DNA of 64,000 nt, taken from contig NZ_LS999833.1 in the NCBI RefSeq assembly GCF_900537175.1, forward strand, positions 2,398,261 to 2,462,260, in the 5' to 3' direction. Shown one piece after another: positions 18,238 to 27,373 of this stretch. Below the pieces are notes generated by a model. The model did no database searches, was not told the origin of the DNA, and saw only the letters and a program-made list of their open reading frames with translations. This stretch comes from Lentilitoribacter sp. Alg239-R112. GTDB lineage: Bacteria; Pseudomonadota; Alphaproteobacteria; Rhizobiales; Rhizobiaceae. Made by a program: the position numbers and the translations under genes. Each line of letters opens with the position of its first letter. Positions within the stretch are counted from its first letter, which is position 1.

Positions 18238-18774
18238 CTATTCTTCAGTTTTTGCTTCCGCTGCCGCAGCTTCTTCAGCTGCTTTTGCTGCAGCTGCATC
18301 TTCAGCTGCTTTCTCTGCTGCAAGAGCTTGAGCTGCTGCAACTTTTTCAGCTTCGATACGCGCTTTTTCAGCCACGATAGCTGCACGCTCATCATCGTTA
18401 AGCTTACGAGTACGTACGCCTGTATTTTCAACGATACGCGCAGATTTACCACGACGACCGCGAAGATAATAAAGCTTCGCACGACGAACTTTACCACGAC
18501 GAACAACAATGACTTCTTCAACAAGTGGAGAATAGATTGGGAACACACGTTCCACACCCTCACCGTAAGAAATCTTACGAACAGTGAAATTCTCGTTCAA
18601 ACCAGCACCTGCACGTGCTATACAAACGCCTTCATAAGCCTGTAGGCGTGTACGCGTACCCTCAGTCACACGCACCATAACACGTACAGTGTCACCTGGT
18701 GAGAATTCTGGAAGAGTACGTTTTGCTTCAATCTTTGCTTTTTGTTCAGCGTCGAGCTGCTCGATGATATGCAT
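18238..18774 (-). CDS. rplS: 50S ribosomal protein L19 with Ala/Glu/Lys-rich tail
   Basis: A 178-residue L19, at the 30S-50S interface. The core (residues about 5-115) shows the hallmarks [30 protein letters not shown] and the basic [23 protein letters not shown]. Typical L19 proteins end near residue 115-120. Here a tail of about 60 residues rich in Ala, Glu and Lys follows, likely a long helix on the ribosome surface; extensions of this kind are known in Hyphomicrobiales. The 223 bp upstream contains a short hairpin (TTAAGG 18821-18826 with CCTTAA 18835-18840) in the leader, which could be regulatory. Confidence 0.96.
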   Translation of the reverse strand: MHIIEQLDAEQKAKIEAKRTLPEFSPGDTVRVMVRVTEGTRTRLQAYEGVCIARAGAGLNENFTVRKISYGEGVERVFPIYSPLVEEVIVVRRGKVRRAKLYYLRGRRGKSARIVENTGVRTRKLNDDERAAIVAEKARIEAEKVAAAQALAAEKAAEDAAAAKAAEEAAAAEAKTEE

Positions 18775-18997
18775 CGGTATAACCTTTCGTTCTTTTTGCG
18801 GTCAGAGCGCTAACTCTCGCTTAAGGTCTTCTTGCCTTAAAGCTATGCTTTTTCAAGCAGCAGCGGGTTCACCAAGCATTATCTTTAGTGGTTGCGGCCA
18901 TTTGATTTTTTAAGGCCTGCGCTCGTTTATTCTTCGAGTTGGCGGTGCATTACAGCATTAAAGGGCTTTTGTCATCCCATAATTTGGAATTTCCGCT

Positions 18998-19699
18998 CTA
19001 TTTTTGGTCTTTTTTATCATTGATACGAGTTAAGAGATCAGGACGACGCTTTGTCGTTAATTCCATAGACCTTTTATGCCGCCAATCAGCAATCAGTTTG
19101 TGATTACCAGATAGCAAAACCTCAGGGATCATTTGCCCTTCAAACTCTTGCGGACGCGTATAATGCGGATGCTCCAGAAGGTTATTTTCAAAACTCTCAT
19201 AAGTGCCGGATTCTACGTTTCCCATTACGCCCGGCAATAATCGCGTGATCGCATCTAAAAGGGTCAATGCGGCAGGTTCACCACCTGACAAGATGTAATC
19301 GCCAATTGAAACTTCCTCTAATTCACGACCATCAATGACACGCTGATCAACACCTTCAAATCGGCCACAAACAATCACCACACCTTCACCAGAAGACAGC
19401 TCTCGAACACGCTGCTGCGTCAATGCTTCCCCTCGAGGAGACATCAGCAAACGCGGTCGATTATCATCAGGCAATGCATCAATACCACGGGCCAGAACAT
19501 CGGCCTTCAGCACCATACCCGCGCCGCCACCAGAAGGCGTATCATCTACAGTGTGATGTTTATCGAGTGCATAATTTCGAATGTTAATTGCCTCAATATT
19601 AAGATCCCCTCGTTCAATTGCTCGGCCAGCCATCGAGTATTCAAGATGCCCCGGGAACATATCTGGATAGAGCGTAAGAATTGAGGCATTAAAACCCAT
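18998..19699 (-). CDS. trmD: tRNA (guanine37-N1)-methyltransferase
   Basis: A 233-residue SPOUT-fold methyltransferase that makes m1G37 in tRNAs with G at position 36 and so prevents +1 frameshifting. The trefoil-knot SAM site is visible: [14 protein letters not shown] (about 110) and [27 protein letters not shown] (about 133-160). The N-terminal [11 protein letters not shown] is standard. The start codon overlaps the rimM stop by one base (TAATG), showing translational coupling. Confidence 0.97.
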   Translation of the reverse strand: MGFNASILTLYPDMFPGHLEYSMAGRAIERGDLNIEAINIRNYALDKHHTVDDTPSGGGAGMVLKADVLARGIDALPDDNRPRLLMSPRGEALTQQRVRELSSGEGVVIVCGRFEGVDQRVIDGRELEEVSIGDYILSGGEPAALTLLDAITRLLPGVMGNVESGTYESFENNLLEHPHYTRPQEFEGQMIPEVLLSGNHKLIADWRHKRSMELTTKRRPDLLTRINDKKDQK

Positions 19700-20259
19700 T
19701 AATCGCCGCCCTCATCGAAATCGTCTTCGTCGTCTTCACTTGTATCATCTAAAAGACCCGCAGCTTCTGGATCAATGACAACACGACCTGCTTTAATATC
19801 CACCTCAGGCACAGCATCGGTGGTAAATGGAATAAGAACGGGCTTTTGACCCTTGGCACGAATTTCAATTAAATCACCACCACCAAAATCAAAAATAGCT
19901 TGGATTGTGCCCCAATTTTTGCCGTCTGCATCCAAAACATCCAGACCTTCGAGATCCGTATAGTAGAACTCGTCATCCTCAAGATCATCATCAGACAAAT
20001 TTGCGCGATCCACAAACAAATCAATACCGTTCAAACCTTCGGCGGCCGTGCGATCATTAATACCCAAAAAACGCACGACTACGACGGTTTTATGTTTGCG
20101 AATATCAAGCACCTCAAAACGGCGACCAAGTGCATCAAACAACACACCATAATCCGCCAAAGCTACCGGATTTTGCGTATGAGATTTTACACGAACTTCC
20201 CCACGCACGCCCTGCGCACGGCCAATCGTTCCAAGCAAAATTGGGTTTTTAAGTTCCAC
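19699..20259 (-). CDS. rimM: Ribosome maturation factor RimM
   Basis: A 186-residue 30S assembly factor acting on the head domain near S19/S13. It has an N-terminal RimM domain ([19 protein letters not shown]) and a PRC-barrel (about 95-165; [35 protein letters not shown]). The last 15-20 residues form an acidic tail ([16 protein letters not shown]). The start is GTG at 20259. Coupled to trmD by a one-base overlap. In many bacteria rpsP lies directly upstream, but here a LysE-family gene intervenes. Confidence 0.96.
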   Translation of the reverse strand: MELKNPILLGTIGRAQGVRGEVRVKSHTQNPVALADYGVLFDALGRRFEVLDIRKHKTVVVVRFLGINDRTAAEGLNGIDLFVDRANLSDDDLEDDEFYYTDLEGLDVLDADGKNWGTIQAIFDFGGGDLIEIRAKGQKPVLIPFTTDAVPEVDIKAGRVVIDPEAAGLLDDTSEDDEDDFDEGGD

Positions 20260-20273
20260 GCTTTCTATCTTTC

Positions 20274-20900
20274 TTATCTCTGTTGCAACGCGATGCTAAG
20301 TCCAAGACTGCAAAACACGCCACCTAAGAATCTATTTTGCCATTTTACGACATGTGGATTTTTGCGTAAATAATTGCCCAAACCGCCTGCTGTATAGGCA
20401 TAAACCAAATTGCTCAGGGCGCATATTACAATCAGTATGAGGCTCAAAATAAAAACCTGCATGGCAACAGAACCATTTTCCGGCTTTATAAATTGTGGTA
20501 AAAATGCCAAAAAAAACAGTGCTGTTTTTGGGTTAAGTATTTCAGAGATCACCCCTTGATGGAATGCAGCGCGCAACCCAATTTCAATCTTCTCGCCACC
20601 AATCTGTAACTTTGATTTACCAAATATTGCTTTGAGACCAATGTAAATCAGATAGGCAGCACCTAACAACTTCACAATTGTGAATGCCGTAACTGACGCC
20701 ATAATAATGGCAGATATTCCAAATACAGCAAAAACAGTATGAGCAAAATCACCCACCGCAATACCCAAGCTTGTTGAAAGTGCAACTTTCATACCCGACG
20801 TAGATGCCCTTGCCGCAATCAATAACGTCGCCGGCCCTGGAATGAAGGCAAATCCAGACACAACGATTAAATAAGTAATGAGGGTAGCTGTATCAATCAT
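20274..20900 (-). CDS. LysE/RhtB family amino-acid exporter
   Basis: A 208-residue translocator with six predicted helices. The family motif FIPGPATLLIAARASTSGMKVALSTSLGIAVGD is at the N-terminus and ISEILNPKTALFFLAFLPQFI lies in the middle. Members export amino acids or related small molecules; the substrate is not predictable. It sits between rpsP and rimM, 14 bp upstream of the rimM GTG and so probably cotranscribed with rimM-trmD, while a terminator separates it from rpsP. Confidence 0.92.
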   Translation of the reverse strand: MIDTATLITYLIVVSGFAFIPGPATLLIAARASTSGMKVALSTSLGIAVGDFAHTVFAVFGISAIIMASVTAFTIVKLLGAAYLIYIGLKAIFGKSKLQIGGEKIEIGLRAAFHQGVISEILNPKTALFFLAFLPQFIKPENGSVAMQVFILSLILIVICALSNLVYAYTAGGLGNYLRKNPHVVKWQNRFLGGVFCSLGLSIALQQR

Positions 20901-20944
20901 TATTCACTCCAAATTCAGGTTCGCTATTGCAATAGCCCATATTA

Positions 20945-20981
20945 CTAAAAACAACAAAGGGTGGTTTGCAATAAACCACCC
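20945..20981 (-). terminator. Intrinsic terminator of rpsP
   Basis: GGGTGGTTT (20959-20967) pairs perfectly with AAACCACCC (20973-20981) around a 5-nt loop. Leftward it is followed by TTTGTTGTTTTTA. It lies about 28 bp after the rpsP stop and separates rpsP from the LysE-rimM-trmD group. Confidence 0.88.
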
Positions 20982-21008
20982 CTCATTAAATCTTTAAAAG
21001 CGAAATGC

Positions 21009-21440
21009 TTATTCAGAAGCAGCTTCTTCCGCAGGAGCTTCAGCAGCCGCAGCAGCTGCTGCTTTTGCTTCTTCTTCAGCAGCTTTTGCAGCTTCGGCTG
21101 CTTCTTCAGCTTTTGCAGCGGCTTCATCAAGACGCTCTTGAGCTTTTGTACCCAATTTAGCTTTATTTGGATTGTTGCGTGGTGCACGTTCTAGAATGCC
21201 AGCTTCTGATAGGAAACGAAGAACACGATCTGTTGGCTGCGCACCTTGGCCAAGCCAATGTTTGATACGGTCCTCTTTAAGACCAACACGGTTTTCATCA
21301 TCTTTACCAAGCATTGGATTCCAATGACCAACCTGCTCGATGAAACGACCATCACGTGGTGAGCGCACATCTGCGACTACGATGTGATAATAAGGACGCT
21401 TTTTTGAGCCACCGCGGGCCAAACGTAGTTTAGTTGCCAT
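21009..21440 (-). CDS. rpsP: 30S ribosomal protein S16 with Ala/Glu-rich tail
   Basis: A 143-residue S16, a small-subunit assembly protein. The core (1 to about 80) shows [34 protein letters not shown] and [13 protein letters not shown]. From about residue 95 an Ala/Glu/Lys-rich extension of about 45 residues follows, similar in composition to the L19 tail in this window. The open frame runs 16 codons further upstream, but the ATG at 21440 gives the canonical N-terminus and follows GGAAA. Confidence 0.97.
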   Translation of the reverse strand: MATKLRLARGGSKKRPYYHIVVADVRSPRDGRFIEQVGHWNPMLGKDDENRVGLKEDRIKHWLGQGAQPTDRVLRFLSEAGILERAPRNNPNKAKLGTKAQERLDEAAAKAEEAAEAAKAAEEEAKAAAAAAAEAPAEEAASE

Positions 21441-21509
21441 TTTTATTTCCTTTTCTAAATGACGCCATGCGTGGATTTGTCCACACACTAAAAGTTAGTT
21501 ATGCGTGAA

Positions 21510-21800
21510 TTACCCACGCGCTTTTTTGTGGTGCTGAATGACTTCCTTGATAATAAATTCAAGAAATTTTTCAGCGAAATCGGGGTCAAGGTTCGAGCGT
21601 TCTGCCAAACGTCTTAGCCTCTCGATCTGTTCACCCTCTCTTTTCGGATCAGAAGGAGGGAATTCGTGTTGTGCTTTCAACTGACCAACTTGTTTGGTCA
21701 CGCGAAAACGTTCTGCGAGAATATGCACAAGAGCAGCATCAAAATTATCAATTGATGCTCGAAGCTCCAGAAGCTCATCCATAGGAGTTTGTTCACTCAT
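21510..21800 (-). CDS. Chorismate mutase (AroQ type)
   Basis: A 96-residue all-helical chorismate mutase that makes prephenate for Phe/Tyr synthesis. Expected residues are present: LRASIDNFDAALVHILAERFRV (helix 1 with the active-site Arg), a conserved Lys region VGQLKAQHEFPPSDPKREGE and the C-terminal helix ending in IIKEVIQHHK. The ATG at 21800 overlaps the stop of the upstream GNAT gene (ATGA). Chorismate mutase next to ffh and rpsP is usual in this order. Confidence 0.92.
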   Translation of the reverse strand: MSEQTPMDELLELRASIDNFDAALVHILAERFRVTKQVGQLKAQHEFPPSDPKREGEQIERLRRLAERSNLDPDFAEKFLEFIIKEVIQHHKKARG

Positions 21801-22342
21801 GCATAACGCTCCATAAATTCTTTGGGTGGCAAGTGTCGCCAAATATCTATTGTCTTGTCGTTCACGACAACATTTTGTTGCTCATTAAACGCGCCAAGCT
21901 TTTCAGCGACTTTCTGCGATGCATGATTGAGCGGATTAATTTGACTGATAGCTGTCGTCCAACCAAGTTTTGTATATGAAAACCTTAACGCCGCCGTTGC
22001 AGCTTCAGTCGCATAGCCTTTGCCTTGCGCCTGTTTCATAAATGCATAAGCAATCTCATTGTCTGGAAAACCATGGGGCCGCCAAGGACCACAAAAACCA
22101 ATGCTCTGGCCTGTGGCTTTTTCCTCAACATTAAACATACCAAACCCACGTAAGACCCAATGGCCAAGAATGCCAGTTAACACGCGCCATGAAGAATATT
22201 CAGGCATAACCCCGCCAACAAATTTAGCTGTCTCTTCGTCCGCATAAACTGCGGACAGCATGTCGAAATCACGCTCCTCAAGGCCACGCAAAATAAGACG
22301 CTCTGTCTCAACAACTGGAATATCGAGTGAAACTGCCACCAT
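21797..22342 (-). CDS. GNAT family N-acetyltransferase (RimJ/RimL type), copy 2
   Basis: A 181-residue acetyltransferase of the Acetyltransf_3 group: ETERLILRGLEERDF at the N-terminus, acetyl-CoA loop QAQGKGYATEAATAALRFSY (about 115-135), INPLNHASQKVAEKLGA, and the C-terminal IWRHLPPKEFMERYA. The start at 22342 is chosen because its ATG overlaps the preceding stop (TAATG); the longer frame is implausible. It is clearly paralogous to the adjacent upstream gene, sharing the same core motifs and the IWRHLPP ending. Acceptor unknown. Confidence 0.87.
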   Translation of the reverse strand: MVAVSLDIPVVETERLILRGLEERDFDMLSAVYADEETAKFVGGVMPEYSSWRVLTGILGHWVLRGFGMFNVEEKATGQSIGFCGPWRPHGFPDNEIAYAFMKQAQGKGYATEAATAALRFSYTKLGWTTAISQINPLNHASQKVAEKLGAFNEQQNVVVNDKTIDIWRHLPPKEFMERYA

Positions 22343-22899
22343 TATGAATGCCCCTGCCCACCATAAGCTGCAAGAAATTCTTCCGGTGGTAAATGACGCC
22401 ATATATTTGATACGAAATCAGTAACAGAAACATCTTTTTGCTCCATATGTGCACCAAGCTTCTTAGCAACACCCTCTGAGGCAATGTTTCCCTTATCGAT
22501 CAGACTAACAGCAGACTGCCAACCAAGATCCAGATAGGCATATTTTAAAGCACCAATCGCTGCTTCCGACGCATAACCCTTACGTTGGTGCTGGGGTAAA
22601 ATAATCCAGCCAACTTCGCGCTCAGGCCACCCTTCAGGAAAATGTAACCCAGCATTACCAACCAGCTCACCAGTTTCTTTCGATTCCACAGCCATCATAC
22701 CGCAGCCACGCATTGACCAACCGCCATTAGCACCAGACATGGCCCGCCAAATCTCTGTTCGTTGTCGGGTCCCGCCAACATATTTAGTCTGTTCTGCATC
22801 TGCCCAAAAATCGACGAAATTATCCAGATCATCCTCACGCCAAGCACGCAGGATAAGACGTTCCGTCTCGATTGTTGGAATAGTGAAGGTGGTCGCCAT
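22342..22899 (-). CDS. GNAT family N-acetyltransferase (RimJ/RimL type), copy 1
   Basis: A 185-residue acetyltransferase with ETERLILRAWREDDLDNFVDFW, the acetyl-CoA loop PQHQRKGYASEAAIGALKYAY and SLIDKGNIASEGVAKKLGAH, ending in IWRHLPPEEFLAAY. It is the first of a tandem pair of paralogues and starts 3 bp after the ffh stop, so ffh, both GNATs and chorismate mutase look like one leftward operon. The acceptor could be a protein N-terminus or a small molecule; not decidable here. Confidence 0.87.
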   Translation of the reverse strand: MATTFTIPTIETERLILRAWREDDLDNFVDFWADAEQTKYVGGTRQRTEIWRAMSGANGGWSMRGCGMMAVESKETGELVGNAGLHFPEGWPEREVGWIILPQHQRKGYASEAAIGALKYAYLDLGWQSAVSLIDKGNIASEGVAKKLGAHMEQKDVSVTDFVSNIWRHLPPEEFLAAYGGQGHS

Positions 22900-22901
22900 G
22901 G

Positions 22902-24449
22902 TTACTTCTTACCCTTTGGCAAGCCCGGCAGCCCAGGCAGGCCACCGCCACCAAGACCGGGCAAACCACCTTTACCGCCGCCTAAACCAGCGGCTTGAGC
23001 CTGCTTTTGCAAGGCTTCAAGTTGTTTTGGGTCCATATTGGAAAGGTCCGGCATGCCGCCCATTCCCGGCATACCGCCGGGCATGCCACCACCCATGCCC
23101 ATTTTACCACCAAGAGCGCCAAGCGCCTGCTTCATCATTCCGCCGCCTTTTTTGCCGCCCATGGCTTTCATCATATCGCCCATACCGCGATGCATCTTAA
23201 GCAATTTGTTGATCTCAGCGGCAGACGTGCCAGAACCCGCAGCAATACGTTTCTTACGGCTATTTTTCAGAAGCTCCGGATTGGTTCGTTCTTTTTTTGT
23301 CATGGATGAAATAATGGCAAGTTGGCGATTAAACACACTGTCATCCATACCAGCAGATGCCATTTTATCTTTCATCTTGCCCATGCCCGGCATCATACCC
23401 ATGATACCGCCCATGCCACCCATAGATTTCATCTGGTTAAGCTGGTCAGCAAGATCATTCATATCGAACTTGCCAGCCTTCATGCGCTTGGCCATAGCCT
23501 CGGCTTTTTCGGCATCAATGGTTTCGGCTGCTTTTTCAACCAGCGAAACAATATCGCCCATACCTAAAATGCGATCGGCAATCCGTTTTGGATGGAACTC
23601 TTCAAGAGCATCCATCTTCTCGCCAACACCAATGAGCTTGATAGGTTTACCCGTCACGGCACGCATAGAAAGCGCGGCGCCACCGCGACCGTCACCATCC
23701 ATACGCGTTAAAACAAGACCAGTGATGCCCACTCGCTCATCAAAATTGCGTGCAAGATTAACCGCATCCTGACCAGTCAGAGAATCAGCTACAAGTAGAA
23801 TTTCATGCGGATTGGACTTGGCTTTGATATCGGCCATTTCCTGCATCAATGGCTCATCGATACTAGTGCGACCTGCTGTATCAAGAATAACAACATCATG
23901 GCCACCAAGTTTTGCAGCTTGCACTGCACGAGCGGCGATATCTGTCGGAGATTGTCCTTCAATAACCGGAAGCGTGTCTACTTCTGTTTGCACACCAAGC
24001 TGGCGAAGCTGCTCTTGTGCAGCCGGACGGCGCGTATCGAGCGATGCCATCAAAACTTTTTTGCGATCACGTGTTGTTAGGCGTGCAGCTATCTTGCCCG
24101 ATGTCGTTGTTTTACCAGACCCTTGCAAACCCACCATCATAATCACGACGGGTGCAGCCGCATTCAAATCAATCGAAACACCTTCAGAACCCAGCATCTC
24201 GACAAGCTCGTCATGCACGATCTTAACGACCATCTGACCAGGTTTGATAGATTTCAGAATTTCAGCGCCAACAGATTTTTCGCGAACTTTTTCGATAAAA
24301 TCTTTCACAACATCAAGCGCAACATCGGCCTCAAGCAACGCACGGCGCACCTCGCGCAATGCTGCAGAAACGTCTTTATCTGATAGTGCACCACGGCCAG
24401 TAAGACCATTTAAAATGGAGCCTAATCGATCCTGAAGATTGTCAAACAT
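22902..24449 (-). CDS. ffh: Signal recognition particle protein Ffh
   Basis: A 515-residue SRP54 GTPase that binds signal peptides and SRP RNA and docks with FtsY. The N domain is 1 to about 90. G domain motifs: GLQGSGKTTTSGKIA (about 108), DTRRPAAQEQL, DTAGR (about 190), TRMDGDGRGGAAL (about 248). The M domain (about 300-440) is Met-rich with SGTSAAEINKLLKMHRGM. A long Gly/Met/Pro-rich tail (about 430-515) extends past the usual end near 455. ftsY lies 5 kb away on the other strand. Confidence 0.97.
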   Translation of the reverse strand: MFDNLQDRLGSILNGLTGRGALSDKDVSAALREVRRALLEADVALDVVKDFIEKVREKSVGAEILKSIKPGQMVVKIVHDELVEMLGSEGVSIDLNAAAPVVIMMVGLQGSGKTTTSGKIAARLTTRDRKKVLMASLDTRRPAAQEQLRQLGVQTEVDTLPVIEGQSPTDIAARAVQAAKLGGHDVVILDTAGRTSIDEPLMQEMADIKAKSNPHEILLVADSLTGQDAVNLARNFDERVGITGLVLTRMDGDGRGGAALSMRAVTGKPIKLIGVGEKMDALEEFHPKRIADRILGMGDIVSLVEKAAETIDAEKAEAMAKRMKAGKFDMNDLADQLNQMKSMGGMGGIMGMMPGMGKMKDKMASAGMDDSVFNRQLAIISSMTKKERTNPELLKNSRKKRIAAGSGTSAAEINKLLKMHRGMGDMMKAMGGKKGGGMMKQALGALGGKMGMGGGMPGGMPGMGGMPDLSNMDPKQLEALQKQAQAAGLGGGKGGLPGLGGGGLPGLPGLPKGKK

Positions 24450-24770
24450 ATCAAAATTCCTATTTTTCCAAACCTATTTTGGAAAATCGTCATTCAAACC
24501 AAAATTTACAACCCCAAAACCGGCCCAATGAACGCGGCCCAAACCAAAAACACATCCGAGGGCGCATCGCGCTGTCGGATGTTGACCTTTGGGCGCTCTT
24601 TATACCTTTGCGGGTCCCAATAGGCGGCTCGGAGTTGTAACTCTTCGCTTGAATATAGGCCGCTTAAATAGAAGTTTGATAAAAAAGTCAAGAAATACCG
24701 TCCAACTCGCCCTTTTAAAACGTATGAAATAACATCATAAAGAATGCTCAAAAGAGAAAGATAACATTTC
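24450..24770. other. ffh upstream region with a GC-rich block
   Basis: 321 bp between divergent ffh and the MBL gene. It holds a distinct GC-richer block (about 24510-24650) inside AT-rich sequence. A leftward frame of 88 codons covers 24506-24772; its last ~48 residues (SSEELQLRAAYWDPQRYKERP onwards, ending IGPVLGL) look more protein-like than its AT-rich first half, but no family is recognised. It could be a small membrane protein, a decayed gene or a structured RNA. No SRP RNA signature (GGAAGGAAGCAG) was found here. Confidence 0.35.
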
Positions 24771-25760
24771 ATGCCAAAAAACCCTTATTATTCAGGGCCG
24801 AGAAGTAATCACTTCGATGGCACATATTTCTTTAACCCCGATGGCGCAGCGCCATTAGGGTTTCGACACCTACTGAAATGGCGTTTTGGCGACAAGACAA
24901 ATCAACCATGGCCGGAACATGCGGAAAGCCCCTATAAAAATGCAAAACCCGACGCAAAATTGGCGGAAGATACGTTACGGCTCACGATGGTCGGGCATGC
25001 AAGCTTTTTCATCCAAATGGGTGGGTTAAATATCTTAACTGATCCAGTTTGGTCAGAGCGCACAAGTCCATTTTCTTTTATGGGTCCAAAACGTCGTAAC
25101 AAACCCGGTATCGATTTTGATGATTTGCCTCAAATCGATATCGTTCTCATCACGCACAATCACTATGACCACATGGACCTAGCGACTTTAAAACGCCTAC
25201 ATGAAGCACACGCACCACTGCTCGTCACACCACTTGGCAATGATACCATCATTCACAATAAAATCCCGGATATGAACATTAAGACAGGAGACTGGGATGA
25301 TGTCATTGAATTCGAAGAGACCAAATTTCACTTCGAGCCCTGCCATCATTGGTCAGCTCGCGGTACACGGGATCGCCGCATGGCGCTTTGGGCAGCTTTT
25401 GTGATTGAGCATGCCGAAACCAAAATATATCACATCGGGGATACTGGATTTCATGATGGGATCAACTATCGCGCAGCATCGGAAAAACATGGCGCGTTCG
25501 ACCTAGCCATATTGCCTATTGGCGCTTATGAGCCACGCTGGTTTATGAAAGATCAGCATCAAAACCCGTTTGAAGCAGCAAAAGGCTTTAAACTTTGCAA
25601 TGCCAAACGCGCTGCTGGCCATCACTTTGGCACATTTAACCTCACCAATGAAAGCATTGAGCAACCAGTGAAACATCTAAAGGAAGCACTGGAACTGGAA
25701 GACATAGACAATGATCTTTTCCGCCCTATGCGACCGGGGGAAGTTTGGGATATTTTATAA
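24771..25760 (+). CDS. MBL-fold metallohydrolase (NAPE-PLD/UlaG-like)
   Basis: A 329-residue metallo-beta-lactamase-fold hydrolase. The binuclear zinc motif is THNHYDHMD (about residue 125-133), followed by CHHWSARGTRDRRMALWAAF (about 185-204), IGDTGFHDG (about 223) and GHHFGTF (about 284). This order and the MVGHASFFIQMGG start resemble N-acyl-phosphatidylethanolamine phospholipase D-like proteins, so a lipid or phosphodiester substrate is possible but unproven. No signal peptide; likely cytosolic. Confidence 0.88.
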   Translation: MPKNPYYSGPRSNHFDGTYFFNPDGAAPLGFRHLLKWRFGDKTNQPWPEHAESPYKNAKPDAKLAEDTLRLTMVGHASFFIQMGGLNILTDPVWSERTSPFSFMGPKRRNKPGIDFDDLPQIDIVLITHNHYDHMDLATLKRLHEAHAPLLVTPLGNDTIIHNKIPDMNIKTGDWDDVIEFEETKFHFEPCHHWSARGTRDRRMALWAAFVIEHAETKIYHIGDTGFHDGINYRAASEKHGAFDLAILPIGAYEPRWFMKDQHQNPFEAAKGFKLCNAKRAAGHHFGTFNLTNESIEQPVKHLKEALELEDIDNDLFRPMRPGEVWDIL

Positions 25761-25774
25761 ATAAAACAATCAAC

Positions 25775-26284
25775 CTAACGCGTGCTGTAAAGTCCCGCAT
25801 CATCTAGAACAACTGGCGAAACCGTCTCACGGCTTACTTCACTTTGCGCCCGAAGATCCTCATCCACCTTATCAAGCCACATTTGCAATTGTTGCTGAAG
25901 CAACTTTGCCTCTTCCCCGTCAGGGTCTTCAATTGCTGATGTAAGCTGACTAAACGTTAAACCAAGTTCATCGAGATCGAGGTTACGAGAAATTTCTTCC
26001 AAACGCTCTGAACCAGACGGTTGCAATTTTAAATCTTCAAACGCCTGCCTCACTTCCACACCGAAATCGGCGTCCATATTCTTGGTATCGAGGCCAAGCG
26101 CTTCGCCCACACGATTATACAACCCCACCTTCATCTCGGTTGGCGTGACATTATGAATGCTGAAGAGGTCTTTCGGAACTTGAATTGAATCAATAACCGA
26201 TTGTGACTTTCCAGTTGCTTGCTGTTCGGCAGCTTTTGCCCATTCAGAAAGCAACATTGATGCTGATTGAAGCGGTGTAATCAT
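25775..26284 (-). CDS. Hypothetical cytoplasmic protein
   Basis: A 169-residue soluble, acidic, largely helical protein ([21 protein letters not shown] at the start; [19 protein letters not shown] near 130-150). It has no Cys, signal peptide or recognisable motif. I know of no function. It converges with the MBL gene (14 bp between stops) and diverges from dapF. Confidence 0.6.
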   Translation of the reverse strand: MITPLQSASMLLSEWAKAAEQQATGKSQSVIDSIQVPKDLFSIHNVTPTEMKVGLYNRVGEALGLDTKNMDADFGVEVRQAFEDLKLQPSGSERLEEISRNLDLDELGLTFSQLTSAIEDPDGEEAKLLQQQLQMWLDKVDEDLRAQSEVSRETVSPVVLDDAGLYSTR

Positions 26285-26431
26285 AATATTATCGCGTTTT
26301 TTTGCTCAGGCAGAAAACATAGCAATCTAACGCTATGCGAAACTTGCGCCATAAATTTACGTCACACGAAAAAAATATTTGGAGAACATCGCGAGCTGAC
26401 ATATATGTCGGTTAGAACAGGATCTCAGATA

Positions 26432-27310
26432 ATGACCAACCAAGTTCCATTTGCGCGTATGAACGGCGCCGGCAATGAAATTCTCGTTGTTGATATGCGG
26501 GGGCAATCAGCCCCTGTAACGCCAGAGGCTGCCGTAAAGCTAGCCAGTCAAACCGAGACCAAGTTCGATCAGATTATGGCTATTCACGATCCACGTGTAA
26601 ACGGCACAGATAACTATATTATGATCCTCAATAATGACGGTTCAGAAGCTCAAGCCTGCGGCAATGGCACCCGCTGTGTAGTTTCAGCACTTACCGCTGA
26701 AACTGATCGGGATACATTCACCTTTCAAACCCTTGCTGGCATTTTAAATGCACGCGAAATTCGTGAGAACTATATCTGTGTTGATATGGGTGAACCTGTC
26801 TTCGATTGGGATAAAATTCCACTTGCAGAGGAATTTGCCGATACAACAAAAATAGAACTGCAAATCGGCCCTATTGATGCACCCGTCTTACACTCACCAT
26901 CGGCCATGTCGATGGGTAATCCTCATGCGGTCTTTTGGGTGAAAAATGATGTTTGGTCTTATGATCTGGAACTTTTCGGCCCACTTTTAGAAAATCACCC
27001 GATTTTTCCAGAAAAGGCAAATATCTCGATCGCACAAGTGTCCGCTGAAAATGAATTGACAATGCGCACATGGGAACGCGGTGTGGGACTAACTCAAGCT
27101 TGTGGCTCAGCTGCGTGCGCTGGCGCCGTGAGCGCCGCCCGCACGGAGCGCACAGGTCGCAATGTTCTTGTCCATATGCCCGGTGGTGACCTTTCCCTCG
27201 AATGGAAAGATAACAATCACATATTCATGACTGGCCCCACAGAATGGGAATGGTCAGGCATGCTTGATCCGCAAACAGGTGATTGGGTGCGAGACGAAAG
27301 TGATAAATAA
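26432..27310 (+). CDS. dapF: Diaminopimelate epimerase
   Basis: A 292-residue pyridoxal-independent epimerase converting LL- to meso-diaminopimelate for lysine and peptidoglycan. Both catalytic Cys contexts are intact: [15 protein letters not shown] (about 66-80) and [14 protein letters not shown] (about 217-230). The N-terminal [15 protein letters not shown] is standard. The open frame runs 55 codons upstream, overlapping the leftward hypothetical gene, but the ATG at 26432 has AGGA about 9 bases ahead and gives the normal length. It is followed by mtaB and ftsY in the usual order, with an SH3 gene on the opposite strand in between. Confidence 0.95.
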   Translation: MTNQVPFARMNGAGNEILVVDMRGQSAPVTPEAAVKLASQTETKFDQIMAIHDPRVNGTDNYIMILNNDGSEAQACGNGTRCVVSALTAETDRDTFTFQTLAGILNAREIRENYICVDMGEPVFDWDKIPLAEEFADTTKIELQIGPIDAPVLHSPSAMSMGNPHAVFWVKNDVWSYDLELFGPLLENHPIFPEKANISIAQVSAENELTMRTWERGVGLTQACGSAACAGAVSAARTERTGRNVLVHMPGGDLSLEWKDNNHIFMTGPTEWEWSGMLDPQTGDWVRDESDK

Positions 27311-27373
27311 TATGGCAGATCAATCTGCTACATTACGGATACTAATGATCTTCATACTTAGTAGACAAATGAG

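Noticed and set aside
22739..24437. Long antisense frames opposite ffh
   Set aside because: Shadows of a Gly/Met-rich gene; no plausible domains or start sites.
24450..24770. SRP RNA gene near ffh
   Set aside because: No GGAAGGAAGCAG-like core on either strand.
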